Assembly: GCA_002529455.1 (NCBI GenBank)
Contig: NYMS01000053.1
Location: 1 to 64,000 of the forward strand
DNA from: Glycomyces fuscus
Lineage (GTDB): Bacteria; Actinomycetota; Actinomycetes; Streptosporangiales; Streptosporangiaceae
Length of the DNA: 64,000 nt
Direction: 5' to 3'
Made by a program: the position numbers and the translations under genes. A model generated the notes under the pieces. It saw nothing but the letters and a program-made list of their open reading frames with translations, did not search any database and was not told the origin of the DNA. Positions 8,442-17,044 of the stretch are shown here, in pieces; position 1 is the first letter of the stretch, and every line of letters starts with the position of its first letter.

Positions 8442-9662
8442 TCAGCGGGTGCCGAGGTATCCGTTCGGATCGAGCACGTACTTGCTGGCCGCGCCCTCGT
8501 CGAAGGCCCGGTACCCCTCGGGCGCCTCCTCCAGCGGGATCACCACGGCGTTGACCGCCTCGGCGATCCGCACCCGGTCGTTGAGGATCGCCTCCATCAG
8601 CTCCCGGTGGTACTTCATGACCGGGCACTGGCCGGTGAAGAAGGCGTGCGACTTCGACCACCCCAGCCCGATCCGGACCGACAGGGAGCCCTCCCGGGCG
8701 GCCTCGTCGGACGCGCCGGGGTCACCGGTCACGTACAGGCCGGGGATGCCGATCGCCCCTCCGGCCCTGGTGACGCCCATCGCGGTGTTGAGGACGCTGG
8801 CGGGCGCCTCCTTCGAGGCCTCCTCGCCGGTCCCGTGGGCCTCGAAGCCGACCGCGTCCACCGCGCAGTCCACCTCGGGGACGCCGAGGATCCGCTCGAT
8901 CTGCCCGGTGATGTCCCCCTCGGCCACGTTGATCGTCTCGCAGCCGAAACTGCGGGCCTGGGCCAGCCGCTCCTCCTTCATGTCGCCGACGATCACCACC
9001 GCCGCGCCGAGCAGCCGGGCCGACGCGGCGGCGGCCAGCCCGACGGGCCCGGCTCCCGCGACGTAGACGCTCGACCCCACGCCCACGCCCGCGGTGACGC
9101 AGCCGTGGTAGCCGGTCGGGAAGATGTCGGAGAGCATCGTCAGGTCCAGGATCTTCTCCATCGCCTGGTCGCGGTCGGGGAAGACGAGGAGGTTCCAGTC
9201 CGCGTAGGGCACCAGCGCGTACGCGGCCTGCCCGCCGACCCAGCCGCCCATGTCGACGTAGCCGTAGGCCGAGCCCGGCCGGTCGGGGTTGACGTTGAGA
9301 CAGATCTCCGTACGCCGCGCCTTGCAGTTGCGACAGCGCCCGCAGGAGATGTTGAACGGGACCGAGACGAGGTCTCCGACCCGGACGAACTCCACGTCGG
9401 GTCCGGTCTCGACCACCTCGCCGGTGATCTCGTGGCCCAGGACCAGCCCCTCCGGCGCGGTGGTGCGCCCCCGCACCATGTGCTGGTCGCTGCCGCAGAT
9501 GTTGGTGGCGACGACCTTCAGGATCGCCCCGTGCGGGACCTTGCGCCCGACGTTCGCGGGATTGACCCCGGGGCCGTCCTTGATGACGAACTCGGGGTAG
9601 TCGACGTCCTCGACCTCGACCCGGCCCGCTCCCTGGTACACCACACCCCTGTTGCCAGCCAT
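8442..9662 (-). CDS. fdhA: Glutathione-independent formaldehyde dehydrogenase (Zn-dependent MDR family)
   Basis: 406 residues from ATG at 9662, with GGGAGG close upstream. It is a zinc medium-chain dehydrogenase: the catalytic zinc site is formed by ICGSDQH and GHEITGE, and the structural zinc lobe by CGRCRNCKARRTEIC. The NAD-binding turn is VAGAGPVGLAAA near residue 180. The N terminus (RGVVYQGAGRVEVEDVDYP) and the long insert around VDCAVDAVGFEAHG are typical of Pseudomonas-type formaldehyde dehydrogenase/dismutase, which oxidises formaldehyde to formate with NAD+ and no glutathione. The length matches that family (about 400). It is monocistronic, with a 265-base upstream region before the tRNA. 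Confidence 0.92.
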   Translation of the reverse strand: MAGNRGVVYQGAGRVEVEDVDYPEFVIKDGPGVNPANVGRKVPHGAILKVVATNICGSDQHMVRGRTTAPEGLVLGHEITGEVVETGPDVEFVRVGDLVSVPFNISCGRCRNCKARRTEICLNVNPDRPGSAYGYVDMGGWVGGQAAYALVPYADWNLLVFPDRDQAMEKILDLTMLSDIFPTGYHGCVTAGVGVGSSVYVAGAGPVGLAAAASARLLGAAVVIVGDMKEERLAQARSFGCETINVAEGDITGQIERILGVPEVDCAVDAVGFEAHGTGEEASKEAPASVLNTAMGVTRAGGAIGIPGLYVTGDPGASDEAAREGSLSVRIGLGWSKSHAFFTGQCPVMKYHRELMEAILNDRVRIAEAVNAVVIPLEEAPEGYRAFDEGAASKYVLDPNGYLGTR

Positions 9663-9927
9663 GTCCCTCCCACCTCTCCGCCCCCGGGTGGGAGCGCTTT
9701 CCCCTGTGGTTGCCGGTCGGGGCGTGGGGTAACCGGACATCGGGGGTGTCTCCGGACTTTTTGCCGGATCGGGATGCGGGAGCGGTGCGGGGGGAGGGGC
9801 CTGTCCGCCGACGAGGCGGAGGCCGGGGCGGCGACTCGGCCCTCCGGGCGTATCCGAGTGGGCCGGGCGGCGTCTGAACCGGTACCATTTCCCAGGGACG
9901 CAGCCGGGACCACGGTCGCGGCGGCCC

Positions 9928-10000
9928 GCCAGCGTAGCTCAATTGGCAGAGCAATCGCCTTGTAAGCGATAGGTTAGGGGTTCAAGTCCCCTCGCTGGCT
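9928..10000 (+). tRNA. tRNA-Thr (anticodon TGT)
   Basis: Acceptor arms GCCAGCG (9928-9934) and CGCTGGC (9993-9999) pair perfectly. The anticodon stem ATCGC/GCGAT encloses CTTGTAA, giving anticodon TGT. The T-arm is GGGG-TTCAAGT-CCCC. The discriminator base is T and no CCA is encoded. No integrase or repeat is seen next to it. Confidence 0.97.
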
Positions 10001-10161
10001 CTCACATGGTCTGACCTGGGAAAACTCTCGGTCAACCGCCTGGCCGGGGCGGCCTGGCCGCCCCGAGGGCAATCGCCTACGGGACCCCGGCCGGGGCCGG
10101 GAACGACGGGGCTGTCGTGGTGTACACCGGCGCCGAGTGTCGGTTCGCCGCCGAGCGCCCG

Positions 10162-10620
10162 CTAACCGGCGGTCGGCCCGCTCCGCGCACGCGACATCCC
10201 CTGGTCACGGGCGGATACGGTCTCGATTCCCGCCGCACGTAGTCTCCGGGCCAGGAGCTCCACCTCCGGAAGAGTTCCCGAGTAGTCACCGGCCAGTACC
10301 CGGCCGAGCACCGCTTTGGCTTCTGTGAGGTCGATGCCGAGCTCAGCCCGCAGCACGCGCATGATCGCGACGTTTCCGGCGGGTGGCTCCACGAGGAACC
10401 TCACCGTGCCGTGTTCTTCGAGAATCCGGTCTCGCAGCTCGCCGGGGAGGTCACCGCCGCAGACCGCGACCGAGAACCCACAGGCCCGGCATGCGCATTC
10501 GACATCCCACCGCAGGGATCCGTTCACCAGGGCCTGGACGCCCCAGCACTCCAGTTGCGCGCCGCAGTCCTGGCACGCGGCCGGGTATTCGACGGATGCG
10601 TATACGGACTGCTCCACCAC
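10162..10620 (-). CDS. Zinc-ribbon-like protein with a ribosomal L7/L12 C-terminal-like domain
   Basis: 152 residues. The N-terminal half has paired cysteines (CQDC near residue 16, then CACRAC and a later Cys) resembling a small zinc ribbon. Residues 83-130 (AIMRVLRAELGIDLTEAK... then LRAAGIE) follow the alpha-beta pattern of the L7/L12 C-terminal domain, where LTEAK corresponds to the factor-binding L-K-E-A-K helix. Such L7/L12-like proteins are common in actinomycetes and their role is unknown. The low-complexity tail after residue 138 may be disordered. The gene is alone, with 270 bases on its upstream side. Confidence 0.7.
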   Translation of the reverse strand: MVEQSVYASVEYPAACQDCGAQLECWGVQALVNGSLRWDVECACRACGFSVAVCGGDLPGELRDRILEEHGTVRFLVEPPAGNVAIMRVLRAELGIDLTEAKAVLGRVLAGDYSGTLPEVELLARRLRAAGIETVSARDQGMSRARSGPTAG

Positions 10621-10892
10621 CCCTGCTCCCCTCGACAGAAGAGAAGGCTAGCGGCCGCATGGGGCTGCGGAGGCGGTCGGGAGCCAGAGGGCTCAGCCTT
10701 GGCCGTCCGGGTGCGCGGGGTGCGGATGGCGCGGTGCTCGGTGCTGCTGCCGGCGCTTCCGTCAGCGCTCTCCGAAGCTCGTGAGGTGCGGGATGCCAGC
10801 GCGGATCCCGTGGGTTCGTCGTGTGGAGAAGGGACTCGGGCCGGGCAGGACCCGAGTGGTCGGTGTGCCTTCGGCTTCGTGACCGGCCGGTG

Positions 10893-11597
10893 TCACGAGG
10901 TGGTGGACACCGCGGGTTCAAGCCGGGCGGAGGGCGGCTCCACCGCGGCGTGCAGGGGGCCACGGGCATCCGGGCGGGGACCGAACCGGATCCAGGCCAG
11001 CTCCCGGGCCCGGCGCCGGTCGAGCGCGAGCAGGCTGCGCGCGCCCGGCGCGAACGCCGTCGGCCCGCGCCGGGTGGCCGCGCGCAGCCGCCGCCAGCGC
11101 CGCGAGTGCACCCGGTGGCTGCGCTCGGTCACCCGCCGCCCCCGGGTGTCCTGCCCGCTCCGGGCCTCCTGCGGGGTGGCGTCGATCATGAGCACGTGCA
11201 CCTCGTAGCGGCGGAGCCAACAGAGCAGGGCGAGCAGCATGCGGACCGAGCGCCGGGTCCCGGACTCGTGCACCACCACCGGGCCGCCGCGCAACGCGGC
11301 GGCCACCCGGGCCAGGTGCAGTACGTGCACCACCCAGCGCCACAGCGGGTAGGGGGCCCGGCCGAGCAGCGGTCCCAGCCGGTACCGCGACTGCAGCGAG
11401 TCGATCACCCGCACACCGTCCGCGGTGAGCACGGTCCGCTCCTCGTTCCCGCGCAGCCCGAACAGCCGCCGCAGCAGGGTGCTCTTCCCGGCCCCGGGCA
11501 CCCCGGCGACCAGGACCAGGGACCGCCGGGGGTAGACCGCCCCGCGCACCGTCGCGTCGTTCACCGTGGGCGCATACCGCGCCCGACCCTGGGACAT
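10893..11597 (-). CDS. P-loop ATP/GTP-binding protein (zeta-toxin/kinase-like AAA)
   Basis: 234 residues from ATG at 11597 with GGAG upstream. A Walker A motif GVPGAGKST sits near residue 33 in VLVAGVPGAGKSTLLRRLFG. GGPVVVHESG near residue 104 may be the Walker B strand, and HVLMIDATPQEAR the later strand seen in zeta-toxin/shikimate-kinase-like folds that phosphorylate small molecules. An Arg-rich stretch (RRVTERSHRVHSRRWRRL) could form the lid. Related orphan genes occur in many actinomycetes. No antitoxin is visible upstream. Confidence 0.75.
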   Translation of the reverse strand: MSQGRARYAPTVNDATVRGAVYPRRSLVLVAGVPGAGKSTLLRRLFGLRGNEERTVLTADGVRVIDSLQSRYRLGPLLGRAPYPLWRWVVHVLHLARVAAALRGGPVVVHESGTRRSVRMLLALLCWLRRYEVHVLMIDATPQEARSGQDTRGRRVTERSHRVHSRRWRRLRAATRRGPTAFAPGARSLLALDRRRARELAWIRFGPRPDARGPLHAAVEPPSARLEPAVSTTS

Positions 11598-11936
11598 CTT
11601 CGGTAGCTCCTCAAAGCCGACCCTCGCGTCGGTGGGGTGCGGTTCCGCAGTGGCCGCGTCACCGACGTCATGGCGCTGCTGGGCGTGTACTGACCTGGGA
11701 GGTTGGTGCCGCGGAAGGCGGGAGGGCCGCCGATCACGGTGTGGAACCGGTGTGGTTGTAGTGATGCGGTCGCCCCGGGGACTCCCCCCGTCCCCGGGCC
11801 GGTGGGGCGGGCGCCGGCCCGCTCCTCGGCCGGGATCTGGCTGTAGGCCGGGCGGGAGGGGCCGTCCGCGGCTTTGTACGGATGAACGTACCCCGTGGCG
11901 GAACGGTTCCCGCGCCCCCGGACGGGTCCGGTCGCC
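11598..11936. other. Intergenic stretch, 339 bp, holding a transposase scar
   Basis: Apart from the IS481-like fragment at 11686-11766, no supported gene is seen. The part next to the DUF308 gene is G/C-rich and could contain its 3' untranslated region. Confidence 0.5.
11686..11766 (-). pseudogene. 3' fragment of an IS481-family transposase, frameshifted
   Basis: The minus strand reads HYNHT in one frame and, after a one-base shift, FHTVIGGPPAFRGTNL then PGQYT. Together these match the usual C-terminal end of IS481 transposases (Y-N-x-x-R-x-HTAIGGPP-x-x-R-x-N-N-x-x-G-x-Y). No other part of the element or its terminal repeats is visible, so this is a degraded scar. Confidence 0.6.
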
Positions 11937-12527
11937 TCAGCGGCCGCCGCCGGGGGCGCCGCCGTGCCGGACGGCCTTCGCGGCGACGCGGTGCAGGCGG
12001 ATCGCGGAGGCGAGGAAGAAGATCCCGCCCAGGGTGGCGTAACCGGCGAGGTTGGTCAGCGAGGCGTTCGGCGCGCTGCTCTGCAGGAGGAACCCGGAAC
12101 CGGCGATCGTGGAGATGCCGCCGCTGAGGATCATCGGCCACTGGCCGCCGAGCCCGTAGCGCAGGAGGGCGACGATGAGCTGCACGGCTCCGGCGGTGAT
12201 CGCCCACACGCCCCACACGGCCAGCACGGCCGGGGTGCCGGAGGTGACGGCGATGCCCAGGCCGACGGCGGTGAGCAGGCTCAGCGCCATGTTGGCGTAC
12301 AGCCCCGCGGTGGGCCGCGCCGTCGCGGAGGTGCGCAGGTCGACCACGGCGGCGGCGACGTCGAACAGCGGGTAGAGCACCAGCAGGGCGATGCTGAGGG
12401 GGGTGAGGGAGGAGGCGGTCAGGGCGAGCAGGGCCGCCCAGGCGACGGCGAACCCGAAGCGGGCGTAGTACAGGTTCCGCAGTCCGCGGGCGGCGCCTGT
12501 CCGGTCGGTGGCGGTCGTGGTGGTCAT
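11937..12527 (-). CDS. DUF308-type multi-pass membrane protein
   Basis: 196 residues from ATG at 12527, preceded by GAGGA at five bases. About six hydrophobic helices follow a short polar N terminus (LRNLYYARFGFAVAWAALLAL first, then LSIALLVLYPLFDVAAAVVDL and so on), as in HdeD/DUF308 proteins. It is divergent from a TetR regulator across a 139-base region containing a 22-bp palindrome, so it is probably the regulator's target. The function of the family is unknown. Confidence 0.8.
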   Translation of the reverse strand: MTTTTATDRTGAARGLRNLYYARFGFAVAWAALLALTASSLTPLSIALLVLYPLFDVAAAVVDLRTSATARPTAGLYANMALSLLTAVGLGIAVTSGTPAVLAVWGVWAITAGAVQLIVALLRYGLGGQWPMILSGGISTIAGSGFLLQSSAPNASLTNLAGYATLGGIFFLASAIRLHRVAAKAVRHGGAPGGGR

Positions 12528-12590
12528 CGGGGTCCTCTTTCGGCGGGTCGGTGTGCGGGCGGTCCGCCCGGGCACGGTCGCGACCTCTAT

Positions 12591-12612
12591 GTAGAATGAC
12601 TAGTAACTCTAC
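12591..12612. promoter_or_regulatory. 22-bp imperfect palindrome, probable TetR operator
   Basis: GTAGAATGACT and AGTAACTCTAC form an inverted repeat centred on ACTAGT; 18 of the 22 positions are symmetric. It lies between the divergent DUF308 and TetR starts and is markedly AT-richer than its surroundings. It includes hexamers resembling -10 boxes in both directions (TAGAAT, TAGAGT), so bound regulator would occlude the promoters. Confidence 0.6.
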
Positions 12613-12666
12613 TTGGGGAGTGTAGGAGGGGGGATCACCGATCCGCAAGCTCACGGAGGAGCGCAT

Positions 12667-13278
12667 ATGATTCCGCGCATGGCCAATCCGATGCGCGAGC
12701 GCCTGCTGGGGGCGGCGACCGAACTGTTCTACGCACACGGCCTGCGGGCGGTGAGCGTCGACAAGGTCATCGACGGTGCAGCCACGACGAAGGTGACGTT
12801 CTACCGCCACTTCAGGAGCAAGGACGAGCTCATCGTCGCCTACCTCGAACACCGCGCCGCGCTCGAACGCGAGGGCGTCGACGCCGCCATCGCCCGCGGG
12901 AACGGCGACGTGGACGCCACGTTGGAGCTCATCGCGGAGCAGGTCGGGATCATGGCGTGCGCGCCCGGCTTCCGCGGCTGCCCGTTCATCAACGCCGCCG
13001 CCGAGTACCCCGACCCGGACAGCCCCGTCCGGCAGGCGGTCGACGCACACCGCCGATGGTGCCGAGGAGCGTTCGAGAGACTCGTCGCACCGCTGGGCGG
13101 CAGGGCGTCGGGCGACGTCGCCGACGACCTGATGCTGCTCCGCGACGGTGCGATGGTCGCCGGATACCTCGACGAGCCGGCGGCCGTCGCCGGCTCCTTC
13201 CTCCGCAGCAGCCGGGCGGTCACCGGCGCCACCGCGACCGGTGGCGCGTCCGGCCCCGCGAGGCCGGTCGGCCAGTGA
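12667..13278 (+). CDS. TetR/AcrR-family transcriptional regulator
   Basis: 203 residues from ATG at 12667, chosen because GGAGGA stands six bases upstream. The N-terminal helix-turn-helix is typical: MRERLLGAATELFYAHGLRAVSVDKVI, then TKVTFYRHFRSKDELIVAYL. The C-terminal part (GFRGCPFINAAAEYPDPDSP) matches the ligand-binding domain of the TetR_C subfamily that often controls adjacent membrane proteins. It probably represses itself and the divergent DUF308 gene through the palindrome at 12591-12612. The ligand is unknown. Confidence 0.9.
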   Translation: MIPRMANPMRERLLGAATELFYAHGLRAVSVDKVIDGAATTKVTFYRHFRSKDELIVAYLEHRAALEREGVDAAIARGNGDVDATLELIAEQVGIMACAPGFRGCPFINAAAEYPDPDSPVRQAVDAHRRWCRGAFERLVAPLGGRASGDVADDLMLLRDGAMVAGYLDEPAAVAGSFLRSSRAVTGATATGGASGPARPVGQ

Positions 13279-13496
13279 CCCGGCCGGAAGTGCCGCTGGT
13301 GTGTCGCCGGGGTTGCGACCTGCGGTGAGCTTGTACTCATAGCGAGGCCGGACGGTCGATACGCGCTCCAGGCACAAGAGCGCGGGGGAGGGGACTGGCG
13401 GCGTCCACGCGCCGCGGACCCCGCCCCGCCCGCCCCCGGGGCCGGGAACGGACGGGCACCGGCGGCCCGCGCGGGCACGGACCCTAGTCTGGGCCG

Positions 13497-14114
13497 ATGA
13501 CCGAATCGATCATCACCGCCCGCGGCGTGGGCGTGGAGCTGGGCGGCGTACCGGTACTGCGCGGAGTCGACCTCACGGTCGCGCCCGGTGAGGTGGTCGC
13601 GGTGCTCGGCCCCAACGGCGCCGGGAAGACGACCCTGCTGCGCTGCCTCGCGGGGCTGCAACGGGCCGAGGGCGACGTGAGCGTGCTGGGCCGCCCGCCC
13701 GCCGACGAGCCGGACTTCTGGCGCGAGGTCGTCCTGGTCGGTGACGAGCCCACCTGGTACCCGGGGCTGACCGTACGGGAGCACCTGGAGCTGGTGCGGG
13801 CGGTGCACGGCCCCGGACGGCTGGAGGCGGGCGCGGCCCTGGAGCTGTTCGATCTGGCCGGCTGCGCCGACCGGGCCCCGTCCTCCCTGTCGACCGGGCA
13901 GCGCCAGCGGCTGTCCCTGGCCGCGGCGCTGCTGCGCCCGAGCCGGCTGCTGCTGCTGGACGAGCCGGAGCGCGGGCTCGACGCGGCCTTCCGGGAACGG
14001 CTCGCGGCGCTGCTCGCCGAGTACGCCGCGAACGGCGGCACGGTGGTGATGGTGACGCACGACCCCCGGTTCGCCGAGGACGCCCGCCACGTCGCCCTGG
14101 AGGCCGCCGCGTGA
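13497..14114 (+). CDS. ABC transporter ATP-binding protein
   Basis: 205 residues, a single nucleotide-binding domain. Walker A is GPNGAGKTT near residue 39, the signature LSTGQRQRLSLA near 130, Walker B LLLLDEPERGLD near 152, and the switch His is in VTHDPRF. The stop codon overlaps the start of the membrane protein gene by four bases (GTGA), so the two form one transporter, ATPase first. The short length and context suggest an export-type system. Confidence 0.92.
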   Translation: MTESIITARGVGVELGGVPVLRGVDLTVAPGEVVAVLGPNGAGKTTLLRCLAGLQRAEGDVSVLGRPPADEPDFWREVVLVGDEPTWYPGLTVREHLELVRAVHGPGRLEAGAALELFDLAGCADRAPSSLSTGQRQRLSLAAALLRPSRLLLLDEPERGLDAAFRERLAALLAEYAANGGTVVMVTHDPRFAEDARHVALEAAA

Positions 14115-15604
14115 GGGGGGCGACGGAGGTCCGGGCGTTCGTGCGGGACCGGAGCCGTGGGCGACGCACCTGGTCCGACCGCTACATCACCCTGCTGGGC
14201 CTGGGCCTGCTGGTGTCGGTGGTGTTCCCGGTGATCGGCCGCGCGGTGTCGGCCGTGCCCGGCGAGGTCGATCCGGCGCGGGCGGGCGCGGGACTGGCGC
14301 TGGTCGCTGTGCTGCTGGCGGTCCTGCTGACCCTGGCGCGTGTGGTCGGGCCGGTGGGGGTGTCGGCGGCGGACGCGGCGTGGCTGGTGCTCTCGCCGCT
14401 GCCGCGCCGCGGCGTGCTGGCCCCGACGCTGCTGGTCCTCGCCGCGGTGTGCGCCGTCGTCGGCGCGGTCCTCGGACTGGCGCTGCTGAGCGCGCTCGGC
14501 GCCTCCGACGCGCTGACGCTCCGGCTGTTCGTGTCCGTGGTCCTGGGCATGTCGTGGACGCTGGCCGGGATGTCGGCGGCCGTACTGGCACAGGCGACGC
14601 AGACCTGGGACGGCCGACTGGTCGCGGTGCTCGCCGCCCTGCTCGTCGCGGCGGCCGCCGCGACGGTCATGAGTACGGGCCCGGGGCAGGGGGTGCTCGC
14701 CGGCGTCGCGTCGGCTCCTCCGCCGGTGTGGACGGCGGCGGCGTCCGCGTCGGCCGCGGCGGCCGCCGGTCTCGCGTGGCGGGCCTGGACGGCCGTCGCG
14801 CGCATTCCGGCCCGCGCGGTTCTGGAGGCCTCGAACCGGGCGGGACTCGCGGTGGGCGCGTTCGTCGTCATGGATCCGGGCTCGCTGACCTGGATCGCCG
14901 AGGACGCGCACTGGCGGTCGCGCGTACTGCGGTCGCGCGCGTGGCCGTCGCGGCTGCGGGGGGCGGCCGCGGTGGCCTGGCTGGACTGGCGCCGGTCGGC
15001 GCGGCGGCCGGGACGGCTCGCGCTGGTGGCGGCGGCGACCGTCCTGCCGGTGCTGGCCGCGCGGGCGGGCGGCGGGGCGGCGGGAGCGCTGACGGTGCTC
15101 GCCGTGGGCGCGTTGGCGGTCGCCGCGACGGGTACCGCGGGAGCGCGGCGGGACGCCGGGGACGCGTCGCTGGCGCGGTTGCTGGGCGCCGGTCCGCGCG
15201 CGCTCCTCTCGGCCCGGGCGGTACTGCCCGCCCTGCTCGGCGGATCCTGGCTGACCCTCGCGCTGGCGGGGCTGGACGTCGTGGGCCACGCGGGCATCGC
15301 GGGCCACGGCTTCCCCCTCTGGCCGCTCGGCCCGCTGTGCGCGCCCGCGCTGGCGGCGGGCGCGCTGCGGATGGCGCGGCGCCGCCCCATCGAGCACACC
15401 ATGCCCGTCATGGACACGCCCCTGGGCCCGGTGCCGCTGGGCCCGCTGGTGTGGGCGCTCGCCGGCGCCGACGTCACCGTGCTCGGGTGCCTGCCCGCGC
15501 TCGTGGCGTTCACCACCGGGGTGACGGGCCCGCTGCTCGCGGCGCAGGCGGTGTGGGGAGCGGTGGTGCTGGCGGCCTACTGCGCCGCCCCCGGGCGCGG
15601 CTGA
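14111..15604 (+). CDS. ABC transporter membrane subunit (DUF6297-like)
   Basis: 497 residues from GTG at 14111, overlapping the ATPase stop. It has about ten to twelve hydrophobic segments, beginning YITLLGLGLLVSVVFPVIG, and a basic cytosolic loop near residues 270-300 (LRSRAWPSRLRGAAA). The size and Ala/Val/Leu-rich helices resemble DUF6297 exporter permeases of actinomycetes, which are encoded beside a single ATPase. The substrate is unknown. Confidence 0.8.
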   Translation: MRGATEVRAFVRDRSRGRRTWSDRYITLLGLGLLVSVVFPVIGRAVSAVPGEVDPARAGAGLALVAVLLAVLLTLARVVGPVGVSAADAAWLVLSPLPRRGVLAPTLLVLAAVCAVVGAVLGLALLSALGASDALTLRLFVSVVLGMSWTLAGMSAAVLAQATQTWDGRLVAVLAALLVAAAAATVMSTGPGQGVLAGVASAPPPVWTAAASASAAAAAGLAWRAWTAVARIPARAVLEASNRAGLAVGAFVVMDPGSLTWIAEDAHWRSRVLRSRAWPSRLRGAAAVAWLDWRRSARRPGRLALVAAATVLPVLAARAGGGAAGALTVLAVGALAVAATGTAGARRDAGDASLARLLGAGPRALLSARAVLPALLGGSWLTLALAGLDVVGHAGIAGHGFPLWPLGPLCAPALAAGALRMARRRPIEHTMPVMDTPLGPVPLGPLVWALAGADVTVLGCLPALVAFTTGVTGPLLAAQAVWGAVVLAAYCAAPGRG

Positions 15605-15717
15605 CCGCGCGGCGGCGCACCGCGCCACGGTGGCCGGTGCGGCCGAGGGGTCGGACGGCCCGCACCCGCGCGGTGCCGCCCGCCGGTGCCGCCAGCCAGG
15701 GTCGCCCGCCGCCCGGC

Positions 15718-16326
15718 TCAGGCGGACGCGGCCCGCCAGACGAAGCCGTCCGGGTCGGTGAAGGGCCCGGCGTCGCCGCCGAGCACGATCCGGTGCGACC
15801 CGGTGCCCTCCTCGGGGACGCCGGTGTCCTTGGCGAGGGCGCGGCGCGGGTAGAGCGCCAGCGTCACGGCCGACGACGGGGTGTCGAACTCGACGTACCT
15901 GCCGCCGAAGCTCTTCGCCACGGCCAGGCCGCGGTCGGCGTAGAACCGCTTGCTCGCCTTGACGTCGGCCACCCCCAGCAGGAGGGCGACCTGGTCGACG
16001 CGCCGGGCGGCGGGGCGGGTGTCCTTCTTCGAGGTCGCGATCTTGCAGACCGTCCCGTCCGGCGTGCGTACGACGCCGCCGTAGCCCCAGAAGCTCTTCG
16101 CGGCCGGAACCAGCGTCGTGGCCCCGGCGCCGATGGCGGCGCCGACGAGGGCGTCGACGTCGCCCGGCTGGGACGCCACCAGGGACAGCGCGAAACCACG
16201 GAAGCCGGCCGTCGGCGCGTCCGACGCGCGTACGTCCACGTACGGGCCCAGACCGAAGGCCTCGTAGAAGGCGCGCGCGGCCGCGGGGTCGCGGACTTCG
16301 AGGACGGGGGAGGTGAAGGGGGTCAT
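15718..16326 (-). CDS. VOC-family (glyoxalase/bleomycin-resistance fold) protein
   Basis: 202 residues from ATG at 16326 with AGGAC upstream; an in-frame ATG at 16371 is possible but lacks a clear ribosome site. Two beta-alpha-beta-beta-beta modules are seen: SPVLEVRDPAAARAFYEAFG (residue 6) and VALLLGVADVKASKRFYADR (about 116). Each is followed by a strand ending in an acidic residue (VYVEF-like VEFDTP; DPDGFVW at the end). The family includes glyoxalases, dioxygenases and drug-binding proteins. Copy 1 of the long inverted repeat, with its hairpin, lies about 280 bases upstream and may belong to its 5' leader. Confidence 0.8.
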   Translation of the reverse strand: MTPFTSPVLEVRDPAAARAFYEAFGLGPYVDVRASDAPTAGFRGFALSLVASQPGDVDALVGAAIGAGATTLVPAAKSFWGYGGVVRTPDGTVCKIATSKKDTRPAARRVDQVALLLGVADVKASKRFYADRGLAVAKSFGGRYVEFDTPSSAVTLALYPRRALAKDTGVPEEGTGSHRIVLGGDAGPFTDPDGFVWRAASA

Positions 16327-16598
16327 GGCAGGTCCTTTGCGCGTGGTGGGTGCGTCGTCGTGGGTCATATCGACCCGCTGCGTGTTCACAGCCTGTCTCC
16401 CGCCATGGCCGTCCGGCATCCGTGGTGACCACGGAAGAAATCCACGGACCGACGGCACGGACCGCGCACGGTGGCTGTCACGGACGAGGCGCGGCGGGAG
16501 CGCGGCGAAGCGGGGCAGTGGACCCGGCTGAGCGCGGCGGTGGGGCACCTGCGTCCGGCACCGCCGGAATCCGGACAGGTCCTCCCCGAGGGCCGACA

Positions 16599-16829
16599 GG
16601 GCGGGGTGGGGAAGGGCCCCCGCGCGGCGCTCGGCCGCGCGGGGGCCTCGACGTCTCGCCGGACCTTGGCGGATCCCCCGATACCGCCGGTCCGGCGCGG
16701 GCCGTGCGCGCTCACCCCCATGAGCGCCCGGCCCCGCACCATCAAGGCCGCCCCCCTGGCCCGCGGGGCGCGCAGGTGCACACCCACACCTCTACCCGCC
16801 CCCCGGCGGACAAACATCGAATCCTCCCG
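16599..16829 (-). repeat. Long inverted repeat, copy 1 (about 231 bp)
   Basis: Read on the minus strand, this matches 17760-18021 nearly base for base, apart from a few substitutions and a 31-bp gap. On that strand it begins with CGGGAGGATTCGATG (a strong ribosome site plus ATG at 16817), runs through a reading frame starting MFVRRGAGRGVGVHL, and ends in a 13-bp hairpin at 16615-16647. The VOC gene lies about 280 bases further along the same strand. Copy 1's frame stays open well past the repeat. Confidence 0.9.
16615..16647 (-). terminator. Hairpin inside repeat copy 1
   Basis: GGCCCCCGCGCGG and its reverse complement form a 13-bp stem with a 7-base loop. The same stem occurs in repeat copy 2. 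It lies between the short reading frame start of the repeat and the VOC gene, so it could attenuate VOC transcription, or simply end an upstream transcript. Confidence 0.55.
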
Positions 16830-17044
16830 GGAGACCGGCTCCTCGCGGGCGGGCCCCCGAGGGGGCGTCGCTCGCTCTGTCGCCGCGCTCTGGTACCAAG
16901 GTGACCGTCTCCCACCCCTCCTCCGTGCGAGGTGCCCGCCACGCGACGCCCCCTCAACCGCCGGGGTCGGAGGAGCGAGGCGGACGGGGGCCGGTACCGA
17001 GCGGTCCCCGTCCGGTCACCGGGTACACCAGAAAGGATCGCGGC

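Noticed and set aside
816..9965. A 3049-codon open frame on the plus strand, and a 1738-codon one at 1993-7209 on the minus strand
   Set aside because: They run antisense or out of frame through the NRPS, YcaO and dehydrogenase genes and consist of Arg/Pro/Gly/Ala-rich shadow protein with no domains; very high GC removes stop codons.
9928..10000. tRNA-Thr as attachment site of an integrative element
   Set aside because: No integrase, excisionase or duplicated tRNA 3' end was found on either side.
13484..16432. A 982-codon minus-strand frame over the ABC exporter genes
   Set aside because: Low-complexity Arg/Gly/Ser protein; the plus strand has clear ATPase and membrane genes coupled by GTGA.
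16386..16817. A 143-codon frame starting inside repeat copy 1
   Set aside because: Only the first part has a ribosome site and a duplicate in copy 2, where it stops after 32 codons; the rest is Pro/Arg-rich shadow sequence. Kept only as a possible leader peptide.
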